From QHWT01 sp963755695 (lineage in GTDB: Bacteria > Acidobacteriota > Vicinamibacteria > Vicinamibacterales > 2-12-FULL-66-21), in assembly GCA_963755695.1 (NCBI GenBank), contig CAVWLB010000009.1, positions 124,001 to 188,000 on the forward strand: a stretch of 64,000 bases of DNA. Direction: 5' to 3'. Made by a program: the position numbers and the translations under genes. Under the pieces are notes generated by a model that worked only from the letters and a program-made list of their open reading frames with translations, was not told the DNA's origin and made no database searches. Shown here in pieces: positions 39,665 to 49,494 of this stretch (position 1 is its first letter; each line of letters opens with the position of its first letter).

Positions 39665-40651
39665 TTATGGATGCGTCACCGTAATCACGACGTTTCCCTT
39701 CTTGTGTCCTTGCTCAACATACTTGAATGCTTCCGCGATCCGCTCCAACGGATAGCTTCTGTCGATGACCGGCCTGAGCGTCCCAGCCTCGGCAAGTGCG
39801 GTGATGAGACGCATGTTCGCCATGTTTCCGATGGCCACACCGCCCTTGATCTTCTTTCCGCCAGTGATGGAGGTCCATAACACCCGAACGATGTCGCTCA
39901 ACTCCATGATGTTCTGAAGAAACACACCGTTGGGCTTCAGCGAGCTCTGGCAGCGGTCAAACGTCGTCGCGCCGACGACGTCGAATATCAGGTCGTAGGT
40001 GTTGCCACTCTTGGTGAAATCTTCCCGGGTATAGTCGATCACACTGTCGGCGCCCAGCGCCTTCACCAGTTCCACATTCGCGCCGCTGCAGACTCCGGTC
40101 ACCCTCGCGCCAAAGTGTTTGGCGAGCTGCACTCCGGCGGACCCGATAGCCCCTGAAGCTCCGATGATCAGGAGATCCTGTCCCGCTCGAATCTTTCCCA
40201 GGTCTCGAAGGAAATACAACGCCGTGTTCGCGCCAAATGGAATCGCGACTGCTTGCTCCCAACTGAGCGAATCCGGCTTGATCGCCACAGCCCCGGTCTC
40301 GGGAAGGCACGCATACTGCGCGTGTCCGCCGCCCGCCGCACCGGTCGAGGCGACGACTCGATCACCCGTTTTGAACCTCGTCACGTCTTTCCCCACCCGC
40401 TCCACCTCACCAGCCAACTCGGTCCCGAGGACTCGTGCTTTCCACGGCTTTCCGATTCCGAACATGAGTTTCGCGATCGGCAGCATGGATTTGGTCACGA
40501 ACGTGAAATTGCGAACGTTGCAATCCCCAGTCGATACGGTGGTCGCATGTATCGCGATGAGGACTTCGTTGTCCTTCGGTGTGGGTGTCTCCACCTCCTT
40601 GAGCTGAAGAAGATCGGGTGGTCCGTATTGAGTGTGCAGAATCGCTTTCAA
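39665..40651 (-). CDS. NAD(P)-dependent zinc-type alcohol dehydrogenase / quinone oxidoreductase
   Basis: 328 residues, intact. An MDR-superfamily enzyme: GroES-like N-terminal half (YGPPDLLQLKEVETPTPKDN and VLGTELAGEVERVGKDVTRF), Rossmann motif LLIIGASGAIGSAGVQLAKH, and a C-terminal IAEAFKYVEQGHKKGNVVIT. Catalytic-zinc ligands are not evident (no GHE motif), placing it with zeta-crystallin-like NADPH:quinone or enone reductases. It sits alone between junctions J1 and J2, the only intact gene of that block. Confidence 0.88.
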   Translation of the reverse strand: MKAILHTQYGPPDLLQLKEVETPTPKDNEVLIAIHATTVSTGDCNVRNFTFVTKSMLPIAKLMFGIGKPWKARVLGTELAGEVERVGKDVTRFKTGDRVVASTGAAGGGHAQYACLPETGAVAIKPDSLSWEQAVAIPFGANTALYFLRDLGKIRAGQDLLIIGASGAIGSAGVQLAKHFGARVTGVCSGANVELVKALGADSVIDYTREDFTKSGNTYDLIFDVVGATTFDRCQSSLKPNGVFLQNIMELSDIVRVLWTSITGGKKIKGGVAIGNMANMRLITALAEAGTLRPVIDRSYPLERIAEAFKYVEQGHKKGNVVITVTHP

Positions 40652-41119
40652 AGGCGCCCCCTTCGGGTGTCCAGCGTCAGCGCGGACCTCAGCTGGTCAC
40701 TCCGCCGGATGGCCGAGGAACTGTGGCGACCAACAAAGTCATCCGCGCCCGTGGAGCGGACGCATGGAGCGTCAGGCGTGTACGCCCCGGCCGCGCTGGA
40801 CTACCGGGAAGAGTCCTTTCAATCTCATCGGCTTTTCCCGATAAGGGGTTTCGGGCCCGTTTCCGCGTTAACCGGCAGTGAGGGCGTCAGACGTTGACGA
40901 CTCACCTGTGGGTTTCGCCTACGGCCTTGGCTGGAGAAGGGAGTTTGTCATGCGCAATTACTCGAGCATGCTGGTCGTCGTCCGGAGTCATTGCCGCTCT
41001 GAAATGCTTCTCGATGTGACACCGTAAACCTGGTATTCGTCGGCGGTTTTCGAGGCCCCCTTACACAGTTTCTACACAGTTCGTTCTTCCACTTCGACGC
41101 GATTGCTTTCTTCTGGTTC
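40652..41119. other. Non-coding interval containing junction J2
   Basis: No supported gene. Short perfect inverted segments occur near 40840 (CCCGATAAGGGG-like). The right third is the J2 repeat. Confidence 0.4.
40987..41082. repeat. Island junction J2 (arm only)
   Basis: GAAATGCTTCTCGATGTGAC, ACCGTAAACCTGG, CGGTTTTCGAGG and CTTACACAGTTTCTACACAG align with the arm that follows the tRNA half at J3 and J4. The tRNA half itself and the left part of the junction are missing here. Confidence 0.65.
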
Positions 41120-42209
41120 TTACGTCTTCACGATGTCGGGCAGCATCCACGCCTTTTCGAAGAACGCTTTCTCAGGACCGTAGATCCGGAACAGCACCTC
41201 GAATTGACCGCCGGCCTTCGTCGGCACCCAATTCGGCTCCTGGCCGGCCGGCGCCTTCGGCCCGAAGTAGACGTCCACGGAACCGTCGGGATTCTTCTGC
41301 AGTCCCGGCGACTGTGAGGAACGGCTGGGACGAGGGACGTCGCGAATGAGGGCGTGCGTGGCGCGATCGTAGACCGTCGCCGACCAGTCCTGTTTCACCG
41401 GCGCGTTGGCCGGCACGTTGAGCCGATAATTGCGGGCGCCATCGAGCGCACGGCCCTCGTTGTCCTTCATGGCCATCAGGTAGTACTGGCCGGCGCCCAG
41501 GCGCTTGGTGCGTGCTGTACGCGTAGTAGTCCGCGAGCCCGCGCCCATCGACCGAGTAGGCATCCGGCTTCTCGTAGAACGTGGCCATGGTCTGCGCCAG
41601 TTCGGGCACCGCCGGCATCGCCCATTGGCGGCCTTCATAGAAGCTCGGAAAGCCCAGCTCGTAGCGCGCTTCGAGCCAGGCCTTGGCCTCGCGCGCCGCC
41701 GCGTTCAGGATGTCCCGTGTTTTCGCGTCGGGATTGAACGGCTTGCCTTTCTCGATGCCGATCGACTTCAGCACGTCGATCATGACGCGGTCGCGCGCCA
41801 GCCACGGCTCGATCTGGACGACCCGGTCGAGCGACTGGAAGAAGCGCACGTCGTAGGGAATCCCGCCCTTGCCCTTGTCGACGCCCGCCGGACCCACGTC
41901 CTCCAGCGCCGACTGCCAGGCATCCATGATGGTGCCGGTGATCGAGCCGCCCTCGGCAGGCGGAATCTCCAGCACCATCGGACCGACGTCCTTCGTGTTG
42001 AAGAACGGCTTCAGGTAGATCACGTCGGGGTTCGGCGTGAGCGTCTGGATCTTCCAGTCGGTGAGGCGCGACCAGTACGCGATCTGATTGGGCTGGCCCT
42101 TGGCGCTGCCGATCATCGCCTGCAGCATCAGGTCGAGATTGACCGCCGGCATGGCCCAGTTGATCGCTTCGATCGCACGTCGATGAATGGTCGCTTCGGA
42201 GGTGGTCAT
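41120..42209 (-). CDS. DUF1254/DUF1214 protein, complete copy
   Basis: About 362 residues with one break near 41510. N-terminal DUF1254: RRAIEAINWAMPAVNLDLML, TLTPNPDVIYLKPFFNTKDV and MVLEIPPAEGGSITGTIMDA. C-terminal DUF1214: LGAGQYYLMAMKDNEGRALD, WSATVYDRATHALIRDVPRP, VDVYFGPKAPAGQEPNWVPT and a FRIYGPEKAFFEKAW ending. These proteins are usually exported, but no signal peptide is seen here (start MTTSEATIHRR). Biochemical role unknown. It follows the sulfatase by 169 bp and a second, truncated copy lies before the sulfatase. Confidence 0.82.
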
Positions 42210-42378
42210 CCTGTTCCCCGGGAAACCGCCTTGATTGATGCCCGCCGGTCGCGGCGCCCGCTGGCGTCATGCAGATGACGCGCCCTCATCGTTTCCGTGC
42301 GCGCCCGAGCCAGGCGATACGCACAGGATTCCGGCGCTCCAGGTTCGTCCCCTGCGGCCGGAACCCTGTCGCGCGACC

Positions 42379-43887
42379 CTACGATTTCGGCATCAGTTTC
42401 TCGACGATCTGATCGACGGTGAAGCTCGCCGCCTTTTGTCGCGGCGGGAACTCTTTGAAGCTCTCGAGCCACTGGTGCACGACCGCCTGCGCGGCGTACT
42501 GGAACGGGACATGCTCGACGAACCAGTCGTTGTACCTGATGCTGTCCTCACCCGCTTCGAACGGATCCGAGCGCAGATCGAACATCTTGGGGATGCGCAT
42601 CTGCTTCAGCGGCTCGCGCCAGACCTGAAGTCCCGTCGCGAGCTGCTCCGCGAACACGATCTTGTACTGTTGCACGCGCAACGCCATCAGATCGCCATCG
42701 TCGCTCCAGTAGATGAAGCCCTCGCGCGGGCAGGGCTCCTTGCCGGACAGGAACGGCAGCAGGTTGTAGCCATCGAGATGCACCTTGAAGTTCGTGCCGC
42801 CGACATCGTGTCCCTTCTTGAGCTTGGCGACGATGTCCGGATCCCCGGCGGCGGCCGCGAAGGTCGGCAAGAAGTCCGTGAGGGACCCGATCTCGTTGAT
42901 CACCTCGCCGGGCTTGATGACGCCAGGCCACCGCATCACGCAGGGGACGCGCCAGCCGCCCTCCCAGTTCGTGTCTTTTTCGCCGCGGAACGGCGTCGCG
43001 CCGCCGTCCGGCCAGATGCATTCTTCCGCGCCGTTGTCCGTGGTGAAGACGACGATCGTGTTGTCGGCCACGCCGAGATCGTCGACCTTCTTCAGCAGAT
43101 CACCGACGTAGCCATCGAGCTCGACCATCCCGTCCGGGTAGAGGCCGTGCCCGGTCTTGCCCACCGACGACGGCTTCAGATGCGTGAACACGTGCATGCG
43201 CGTGGGGTTGAAGTAACAGAGCCACGGCACGTTCTCTTTGGTCTTGCGCTCCATGAAGTCGACGGCGGCGGCCAGGAACTCCTCGTCCACCGTCTCCATC
43301 CGCTTCCTGGTCAGTGGGCCGGTGTTCTCGATGGTCTGCTTGCCAACCTTCCCGAACACCGGATCGACGGTCGTATCGTCCTTGTCCGTCGCCTTGCACT
43401 TGAGGACGCCGCGGGGGCCGAATTTGGCCTTGAACTTTGGGTCCTTGGGGTAGTCGACATACTCGGGCTCTTCCTCGGCGTTGAGGTGATAGAGATTCCC
43501 GAAGAACTCATCGATGCCATGCACCGTCGGCAGGTGCTCGTTGCGATCGCCAAGATGGTTCTTACCGAACTGGCCGGTCGCGTAACCGAGGCCCTTGAGC
43601 ACTTGCGCGATGGTCACGTCTTCGGCCTTGATCCCCAGGGTGGCGCCAGGCATGCCAACCTTGGTCAGGCCCGTGCGGATCGGTTGCTGGCCCGTGAGGA
43701 ACGCCGCACGGCCAGCGGTGCAGCTTTGCTGGCCGTAGAAGTCCGTGAACATCGCGCCTTCGCGTGCGATGCGGTCCATATTCGGCGTGCGATAGCCCAT
43801 GAGGCCGTGGTTGTAACAGCTCAGATTGAACCACCCAATGTCGTCGGCCATGATGAAGAGAATGTTCGGCTTGCCCGTCTTTGCCAT
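42379..43887 (-). CDS. Arylsulfatase-type sulfatase
   Basis: 502 residues, intact, AGGAGG before the ATG. It hydrolyses sulfate esters through a formylglycine made from the Cys in QSCTAGRAAFLTG (the C-x-A-x-R form rather than C-x-P-x-R). The metal site starts at NILFIMADDIGWFNLSCYNH, and FTTDNGAEECIWPDGG provides the second Asp-Asn pair. There is no signal peptide (MAKTGKPNILF), so it is cytoplasmic or exported unconventionally; most relatives are periplasmic. It is flanked on both sides by DUF1254 genes, a pairing that suggests co-transfer. No FGE or anSME gene is in the window. Confidence 0.92.
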   Translation of the reverse strand: MAKTGKPNILFIMADDIGWFNLSCYNHGLMGYRTPNMDRIAREGAMFTDFYGQQSCTAGRAAFLTGQQPIRTGLTKVGMPGATLGIKAEDVTIAQVLKGLGYATGQFGKNHLGDRNEHLPTVHGIDEFFGNLYHLNAEEEPEYVDYPKDPKFKAKFGPRGVLKCKATDKDDTTVDPVFGKVGKQTIENTGPLTRKRMETVDEEFLAAAVDFMERKTKENVPWLCYFNPTRMHVFTHLKPSSVGKTGHGLYPDGMVELDGYVGDLLKKVDDLGVADNTIVVFTTDNGAEECIWPDGGATPFRGEKDTNWEGGWRVPCVMRWPGVIKPGEVINEIGSLTDFLPTFAAAAGDPDIVAKLKKGHDVGGTNFKVHLDGYNLLPFLSGKEPCPREGFIYWSDDGDLMALRVQQYKIVFAEQLATGLQVWREPLKQMRIPKMFDLRSDPFEAGEDSIRYNDWFVEHVPFQYAAQAVVHQWLESFKEFPPRQKAASFTVDQIVEKLMPKS

Positions 43888-43909
43888 GTGAGTCCTCCTG
43901 TACGCCTCG

Positions 43910-44155
43910 TCACACCCGCCTGTATCCGATCACGTTCCGACGGGGTGCTCTCATCCGTCTGCTTCGCTCGCGAGCTGTCGAACACTGATTGATGGCGCCT
44001 TGGCGGTCGCGGACGTGCGACTGGTACATCAGGTCGAGATTAACGACGGGAATTCCCCAGATCAACGCCTCGACGGCGCGCCGGTGGATCGTGCGCGTCG
44101 CCAGGTCTGCGGTGCTGAACGTCATGCTTTCGGGTGCGCGAGTCGGCGTGGTCAT
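43910..44155 (-). pseudogene. DUF1254 protein, N-terminal fragment
   Basis: About 43 residues of homology: MTFSTADLATRTIHRRAVEA, then LIWGIPVVNLDLMYQ, matching the start of the complete copy at 42209 (RRAIEAINWAMPAVNLDLML). After that the frame is unrelated and runs to a stop 23 bp before the sulfatase. A deletion removed the rest. Confidence 0.7.
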
Positions 44156-44396
44156 GTCGACGATCCCCGTGACGCAGATGAGGGGTCCAGGCCGGATGTC
44201 GAGGCCCTTGCACAGAGGTCTCCCCGGACAGCGGCAAGCCGCCAGTCTGACCAGATGGCAATATTCCGTCCAGCCCTACGTCGCGTCCGCGAACGACTGA
44301 GTGGCCAGTTTCCGGCCGAAAAACGCACGGTCCAATGGCTTGGAGCAGCTGCGGCTCGGCTTAGACCCGAAATGCCGTGGCCTCTCCGGCCTGCGG

Positions 44397-44630
44397 TTAC
44401 CGCCTGTTGCGGTGCTTCGTCCCTGCAGCGGGCTTCGAAGCCGCGTCCAGCCGATCGAGCGCGGCTTTCTTCGCATTGAGACGGATGTGCGAGTAGTGCT
44501 CGAGCATCCGCCGCGAGAGATGTCCCGTGATCGACTCAACCACGTGATCTGGTTCGCCGGCCTCCAGCAAACGCGGATCACGGTGTATCGCAGGTCGGAG
44601 GAAAGGCGTTGCACGTGCAGTCGAGCTCGA
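44397..44630 (-). pseudogene. Tyrosine recombinase (integrase), C-terminal remnant
   Basis: SSDLRYTVI, then after a one-base loss RLLEAGEPDHVVESITGHLS and RRMLEHYSHIRLNAKKAALD, ending before TAA at 44397. It keeps the box-II Arg (DLRY in place of HDLRH), the GHLS His and the nucleophile Tyr in HYSHI. The N-terminal and core-binding domains are absent. It lies just outside the tRNA-Ser-derived junction J3, as expected for an element that once used that site. Confidence 0.75.
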
Positions 44631-44649
44631 ACTCGAACGAGGCCGATCG

Positions 44650-45012
44650 CCGTAAGTGATCGCGCCACATTAAGAGGTCTTACACAATTCCAGCGACTGT
44701 GGCCTTCAGAGCGTTTACAAATCACTGATTACAAACGGCATTGCAGAACGCTAGGATTTGAAGGGGCGTTTTGCGATAATCAGAGCCGGATCGACCGCAA
44801 ATCGTTGATTCTAAAGCGGAGAGATGTCAGAGTGGTCGATTGAGCACGCTTGGAAAACGATTCCGGCGACGCTCACCGAGTGATACTGAAACACCTCTTC
44901 GCGCAATCGAGTCAACGACTTCCCGCCACAGAATGCTTCTCGATATGAACCCGTAAACGTCGGTGTTTGTGGGTAGTTTCGAGGCGACCTTACACAGTTT
45001 CTACACAGTTCT
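44650..45012. repeat. Island junction J3 with a tRNA-Ser 5' half
   Basis: Left part: GCCGTAAGTGATCG and AGAGGTCTTACACAATTCC. Middle: 44819-44860 resembles positions 1-42 of tRNA-Ser(GGA), with a few mismatches, through the anticodon (CACGCTTGGAAAACG). Right arm: ATTCCGGCGACGCTCACCGA to CTTACACAGTTTCTACACAG. The arm matches that at J4. The tRNA is cut in the anticodon stem-loop, a usual crossover point for tyrosine recombinases. Confidence 0.8.
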
Positions 45013-45103
45013 CAATTCGATTCAGCGGTACACACCAGTGTCCTCGAACGCTCGATTCGCTCGGATTAGTCGTAAATAGTCTGCAGCGAGCTGTACGCTC
45101 GTT

Positions 45104-45775
45104 CTAGCCTTCGCGCTTCATCCGCTCCTGACGCGCACGTTCAGCGTCGCTCGGTGAATCGAGCGCCGTGTCACCGATCTTGATGTCGCCGGTGCGCTCG
45201 TAGTGTGCGATTACGAGGCCGGTGGTGGAGACCCGCGATCGGGTCAGCGTGTAGCTGTGCGGCGCTGAGCCGTCCGCGAACAGCTTTTTGCCGCGGCCGA
45301 GCACGACCGGCACTGTAAAGGTGCTCATCGCATCAACGAGGTCGTCAGCGAGCAGCGCGTGCACAAGTTCGGTGCTGCCTTGGGTGACGAGGTTCGGGCC
45401 GTTTTCTTGCCGCAACCGCTTCACGTCGGTGATGTCACGCAGCAGCACCGAGCCCTGCCAGCTCGTATCGACGTCGCCCGAACGGGAAACGACGTACTTC
45501 TTGATGTTCTTGAACAGCGTGGCGATGCGGCCGTGGGGGGCCGCTTCATCGTAGTAGGGCCAGTACGCTGCGAAAATCTCGTAAGTCTTGCGTCCGAGCA
45601 GGAGATCGAATTTCTCCTTGAAGACGCGGTCGATCTCTTCGCCGAACACCGCGTCGAAATAGGGCATCACCCAGCCGCCGAACGTGAAACCCTTGGTGGG
45701 ATCCTCCCACGGCCCACCGGGCGCCTGCATGATTCCATCCATGGACACTTGGGCGCCGACAACGATCTTTCGCAT
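45104..45775 (-). CDS. DHFR-like / RibD C-terminal-domain reductase
   Basis: 223 residues, intact. RibD_C fold: RKIVVGAQVSMDGIMQAPGG, DLLLGRKTYEIFAAYWPYYD, KYVVSRSGDVDTSWQGSVLL, GPNLVTQGSTELVHALLADD and PVVLGRGKKLFADGSAPHSY. This YyaP/YwjB-like group reduces small heterocycles with NADPH or has unknown substrates. There is a hydrophilic extension of about 30 residues at the C-terminus. It is the last gene of a minus-strand set with the VOC gene and the hydrolase fragment. Confidence 0.87.
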   Translation of the reverse strand: MRKIVVGAQVSMDGIMQAPGGPWEDPTKGFTFGGWVMPYFDAVFGEEIDRVFKEKFDLLLGRKTYEIFAAYWPYYDEAAPHGRIATLFKNIKKYVVSRSGDVDTSWQGSVLLRDITDVKRLRQENGPNLVTQGSTELVHALLADDLVDAMSTFTVPVVLGRGKKLFADGSAPHSYTLTRSRVSTTGLVIAHYERTGDIKIGDTALDSPSDAERARQERMKREG

Positions 45776-45842
45776 AGGGTCGCTCTCCTTGATTGCGCAC
45801 GCCCCGGTGCTTGTCGCCGTGCGATCACAGGAGGCTGGTCGG

Positions 45843-46283
45843 CTAGCCGATTTCCTCGGCCAGCGCGACGAGGATGCCCGCAGGGCCTCGGATGTAGCAG
45901 AGGCTGTACTTGTTCTCGTACTGGGCTATCTCGCCGACGAGTTCGGCGCCCTTGGCGCGCAGGCGAGCGACAGTGTCGTCGATGCTTTCGACTGTGAACA
46001 TGACGCTCCGGAGGCCCAGCGTGTTCGGCGGTGCGATCGCCGGTTCGATCTCGACCAGCTTTGGATTGCGAAACTTCGTCAGCTCAAGCCGCCCGTGCCC
46101 ATCTGGGGTCCGCATCATAACGATGTCGACTTGGACATTGTCGAGCCCGTTGACGCGGTCCACCCACGGGCCCTCGACCGCCGCCTCGCCCTCGAGCGTC
46201 ATGCCGAGCGCGGTAAAGAAGGCGATAGCGGCTCCAAGGTCGTCGACGACGACGCTGACGTGGTCCAGTCTCTTGATCGTCAT
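45843..46283 (-). CDS. VOC-family (glyoxalase-like) protein
   Basis: 146 residues from the ATG at 46283. Typical metal site residues occur in RLDHVSVVVDDLGAAIAFFT (His), GRLELTKFRNPK (Glu), LRSVMFTVESIDDTVARLRA and CYIRGPAGILVALAEEIG (Glu). Members include glyoxalases, ring-cleaving dioxygenases and fosfomycin-type resistance proteins; the substrate is not predictable. It lies in the cargo block between J3 and J4, 67 bp upstream of the DHFR-like gene. Confidence 0.87.
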   Translation of the reverse strand: MTIKRLDHVSVVVDDLGAAIAFFTALGMTLEGEAAVEGPWVDRVNGLDNVQVDIVMMRTPDGHGRLELTKFRNPKLVEIEPAIAPPNTLGLRSVMFTVESIDDTVARLRAKGAELVGEIAQYENKYSLCYIRGPAGILVALAEEIG

Positions 46284-46328
46284 GTCCGACCTCCGCTCAC
46301 GAAACATCGACTGCCTGCGCTGACCACG

Positions 46329-46742
46329 TTAGCCCCGCCGCGGCTCCTCCTGCCCGGCGGTCATCGGATCCGCCAGGAACTTGTCAACAATCCGCGGCAC
46401 TTCCGCGGACGACAGGAAGTTGTAGTGGCTGTAGCCGGGGACGATCGCGAGCCGCGACCTCGACAACTTCGTATTCACCCAATCTGGTTCCTTCACCCCG
46501 CCGCCTAAAAGCGCGAAGAATTCGGCAATGTGCTGTTGCGGTACCGAGTCGTTGTCCGCGAATATCAACAGCACCGGCATCGGCAGCCTTGCGATCTCGG
46601 CGGACCAGTCGTAGTCCTCGCTCATCACCTTTCCGAACTTGTCGAGAAACCGAGGAAAGCGCTGCGGTTCGGGCCATGTCTGCGAGAGCTTTCCCGTCGC
46701 CGTCTCCGTCATCTGTGCAGCCATCGACGCGCCGACGCGCAC
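46329..46742 (-). pseudogene. Alpha/beta-hydrolase, C-terminal fragment
   Basis: PEPQRFPRFLDKFGKVMSED, then YDWSAEIARLPMPVLLIFAD with NDSVPQQH supplying the acid, and IVPGYSHYNFLSSAEVPRIV with the catalytic His. The nucleophile elbow and the oxyanion strand are absent, because the frame starts after them at about 46742. The gene was truncated at its 5' end. Confidence 0.75.
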
Positions 46743-46846
46743 ACCCCGTTAGTTTAGATCACGCAACTATCTCAACCGTTCCGTGGTGCCGGCGTCACGA
46801 GCGATGGTGCGACGCTGAACGTCACTCCAAGCACGCCCTCAGCACA

Positions 46847-47305
46847 CTAACGGTGACGTGATGCGACGGCCGGCGTCGGCTCAGACGTCAATTTGGTCAC
46901 GATGCGCTCGAGCGCTTCGAGATCCGCCCGGTCGAGCCCGTCGAATTCCGCTGGCGGCTGGTGAAACTCGCGCAGCAAGTCGGTGCGCGTCTTCTCGCCT
47001 TTCCGCGTCAGCACGACCAGCTTCACGCGCTTGTCGTGCAGCAGCGGCTGCCTGGACGCGAGGCCCAGTTCTTCGAGGCGATCAACGATGAACGTGGCGT
47101 TCGAGGGGTCGCACTGCCACTCATCGGCCAGCGATCGCATCGACCGTCCGGTTCGCGGGTCGAGGCTGAACAGGGCGCGGGAGTCATTGGGCGTCAGCCC
47201 GCGCCGCGCCAGGCTTGCTGTTCTGACCGGGGCCGATCGGATCAATAGATCGAACAGCGCCTGCCACACACGTCGCGCCAATGCATCAGTGGCTGACTTG
47301 CTCAT
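46847..47305 (-). CDS. MarR-family regulator of the divergent monooxygenase
   Basis: 152 residues from the ATG at 47305 (GAAGG upstream; 47323 is an alternative). MarR winged helix with SLADEWQCDPSNATFIVDRL and wing DKRVKLVVLTRKGEKTRTDL. It is transcribed away from the FAD monooxygenase with a 95-bp gap that contains GTCCT-N10-AGGAC, a likely shared operator. Such pairs commonly respond to phenolic or aromatic compounds. Confidence 0.87.
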   Translation of the reverse strand: MSKSATDALARRVWQALFDLLIRSAPVRTASLARRGLTPNDSRALFSLDPRTGRSMRSLADEWQCDPSNATFIVDRLEELGLASRQPLLHDKRVKLVVLTRKGEKTRTDLLREFHQPPAEFDGLDRADLEALERIVTKLTSEPTPAVASRHR

Positions 47306-47355
47306 GTTCACCTTCGAGCCCATGCGGTGCCGCGAACCAACGAGTTTGACCGATC

Positions 47356-47375
47356 GTCCTGATACTTGATAGGAC
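47356..47375. promoter_or_regulatory. Inverted repeat in the marR/monooxygenase divergent promoter
   Basis: GTCCTGATACTTGATAGGAC, with 5-bp arms around 10 bp. It lies 25 bp before the monooxygenase start and 51 bp before the MarR start. Confidence 0.5.
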
Positions 47376-47399
47376 TAAACCAATATGGAGAATCGTAAC

Positions 47400-49017
47400 A
47401 TGGACGCCAGCACGTCCGTTCTCATTGTCGGCGGCAGCCTGAACGGGCTGACCATGGCGATGCTCCTCGCGCGACGCCGCGTGCCATGTCTGGTTCTCGA
47501 GCGCCATCCCCGGACGTCCATTCAGTACAAGTTCCGCGGGATCTCTCCCCGGTCGATGGAGATCTATCGCGGCGCCGGCATCGAAGCCGAGATCCGCGAC
47601 CGCCATCTGATCGACGACCGATCTGCGTCTGTCGCCAGGATGAAAAACCTGGCCGACTCCGAGGTGTCGTGGCAGTGGATTCCGCCGTCTGACACGAGCG
47701 ACATCAGTTCAACGACGGCAGCGACCTGCGATCAGGATCAGCTCGAACCGATCCTGCGTGCCCATGCCGAGCGGCATGGCGCCGACGTGCGCTTCAACAC
47801 CGAGCTGGTGAGCTTCACGCAGTCGCGTGACGAGGTCGTCGCGCGGATTCGCGATCGATCGACCGGTGCGGAGAGCAGTGTTCGCGCCCAGTACCTGATC
47901 GGCGCGGACGGTACGCAGAGCGCCGTCCGGGAGGCGGTCGGCATCCGCCGGCACGGTCCGGGCATCCTGCAGCACTGGATGAACGTCATTTTCGAGGCCG
48001 ATCTGCCGAGCGTCATCAATGGCCGCGCGATCCGATCGGTGTTCGTGACCGATATCAACGGGACGCTCGTGCCACGCGGCGACGGGCGATGGCTGATGGC
48101 CGTGCAGTTCGTGCCGGACCGCGGCGAGCGCGTCGAAGACTTCACGCCTGAACATTGCCGTGACCTGATTCGTCGCGGGGCCGGGCGGGCGGCTCTGAAG
48201 GTCGACATTGTGGACGCCCGTCCATGGGAAGCGGCTGCGGCCGTGGCCGACCGCTACAAGGAAGGGCGCGTATTGCTCGTCGGCGACAGTGCGCATGTCA
48301 TGCCGCCGACGGGCGGGTTCGGCGGCAATACCGGCATCCAGGACGCGTACAACCTGGCGTGGAAGCTCGACGCAGTCGTCAACGGCGCGGCGCGACCCGA
48401 GCTCCTCGAGACCGTACGACGCGGAACGACGCCTGATTGCCGATCGAACCGTCGCGCAATCGCTCGCGCGGCTGCAGGCGTGGTTCAAGGATCCGAGCCG
48501 CAAGCTGCCGCCGCCGGAGCAGATCAGGGACGACGACGCGGTGATCTTCGGTTACCGCTACCCGGCAGGCGCATTCGTCGACGACGGCCGGAATGGCACC
48601 GACGACCTCTTCGAAGATCCCCGCAACCCGTCCGGCCGGCCAGGTTCCCGCGCGCCACATGTCGTCGTCGCACACGGCGGAGCCCCAGTTTCAACGATCG
48701 ACCTCTTCGCTGATCGATGGGTCCTCATCTCAGGGCGCGATGGGAACGGCTGGTCCGACTGTGTGCAGCGCAGTTCCGCGGCTCGTGCGCTTGGCGTCGT
48801 GTGGCACGGCATTCAGCCGGCTGGCGATCTGGAAGACGTGGCGAATCGATTCTCGACGGCCTACGGCGTGGGGACTGACGGTGCCGTGTTGATTCGTCCC
48901 GACGGGTTCATCACGTGGCGCCATGCGAACCCGGCAGATGGCGCGAGAGCACTCGACGACGCTCTCGAACGACTGTCGATCACACGTGCGGTCAGCGCAG
49001 GAGAACACGTCCAATGA
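47400..49017 (+). CDS. FAD-dependent aromatic monooxygenase (PheA/TfdB, RdmE-like)
   Basis: About 539 residues with one break near 48415. FAD GxGxxG strand SVLIVGGSLNGLTMAMLLAR, the DG motif YLIGADGTQSAVREAVGI, and the GD motif RVLLVGDSAHVMPPTGGFGG followed by NTGIQDAYNLAWKL. The C-terminal thioredoxin-like domain ends with VLIRPDGFITWRHANPADGA. Enzymes of this group hydroxylate phenols or polyketide rings with NAD(P)H and O2. The ATG at 47400 has GGAG 7 nt upstream. The divergent MarR gene is the probable regulator. The stop overlaps the next ATG. Confidence 0.87.
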
Positions 49018-49494
49018 GATCACGACGCTTACTGTGGAGCGGCGTCGGCGTGGTCGGCACTGTGGGGCAATCGGTGGCGCGTGGATGCTTTCGTTGCCGC
49101 CGGCGCGCGGTTCGAATCGCCGCCGCCGATCGAAACACCCGAAACCGAGGCGCTGCTAGCGGCGCTGAAGCCGCCGAAACGTCAACGCCCGGTCATTGCA
49201 TCGATCGGCATCAATGACGCGACGGAGACCACCGACTCGCGAGAGTCGCAACGGCATTGAGATTGTTCCGGACCAGGTCAGATCAAGCTGGCCGGCGATG
49301 ACACGCCTGCCAGCGATTGACCGGCCACCTGCCAAGGCGCTGGACGAGGCGCTCCAGCGATTGGCGGGCGTCACGGCGCGCACACGACCGGTTTCGTGGC
49401 GATGCAGCTCGAGTATCCGACGGAATCGCGTCGCGCAGTTCGCGAACGTCCGGACGCGTTCGGTCAGACTGCCATGACGAGGTCACTGCGATGA
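49014..49494 (+). pseudogene. DJ-1/PfpI-type protein with internal deletion
   Basis: An ATG at 49014 overlaps the monooxygenase stop. Frame 49081-49260 encodes PETEALLAALKPPKRQRPVI and ASIGINDATETTD, the conserved start of a membrane-anchored DJ-1/PfpI group. Homology then stops. The frame 49384-49494 (TTGFVAMQLEYPTESRRA and so on) reaches a TGA that overlaps the next ATG. The ends of the gene are present and the catalytic middle is lost. Confidence 0.55.
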
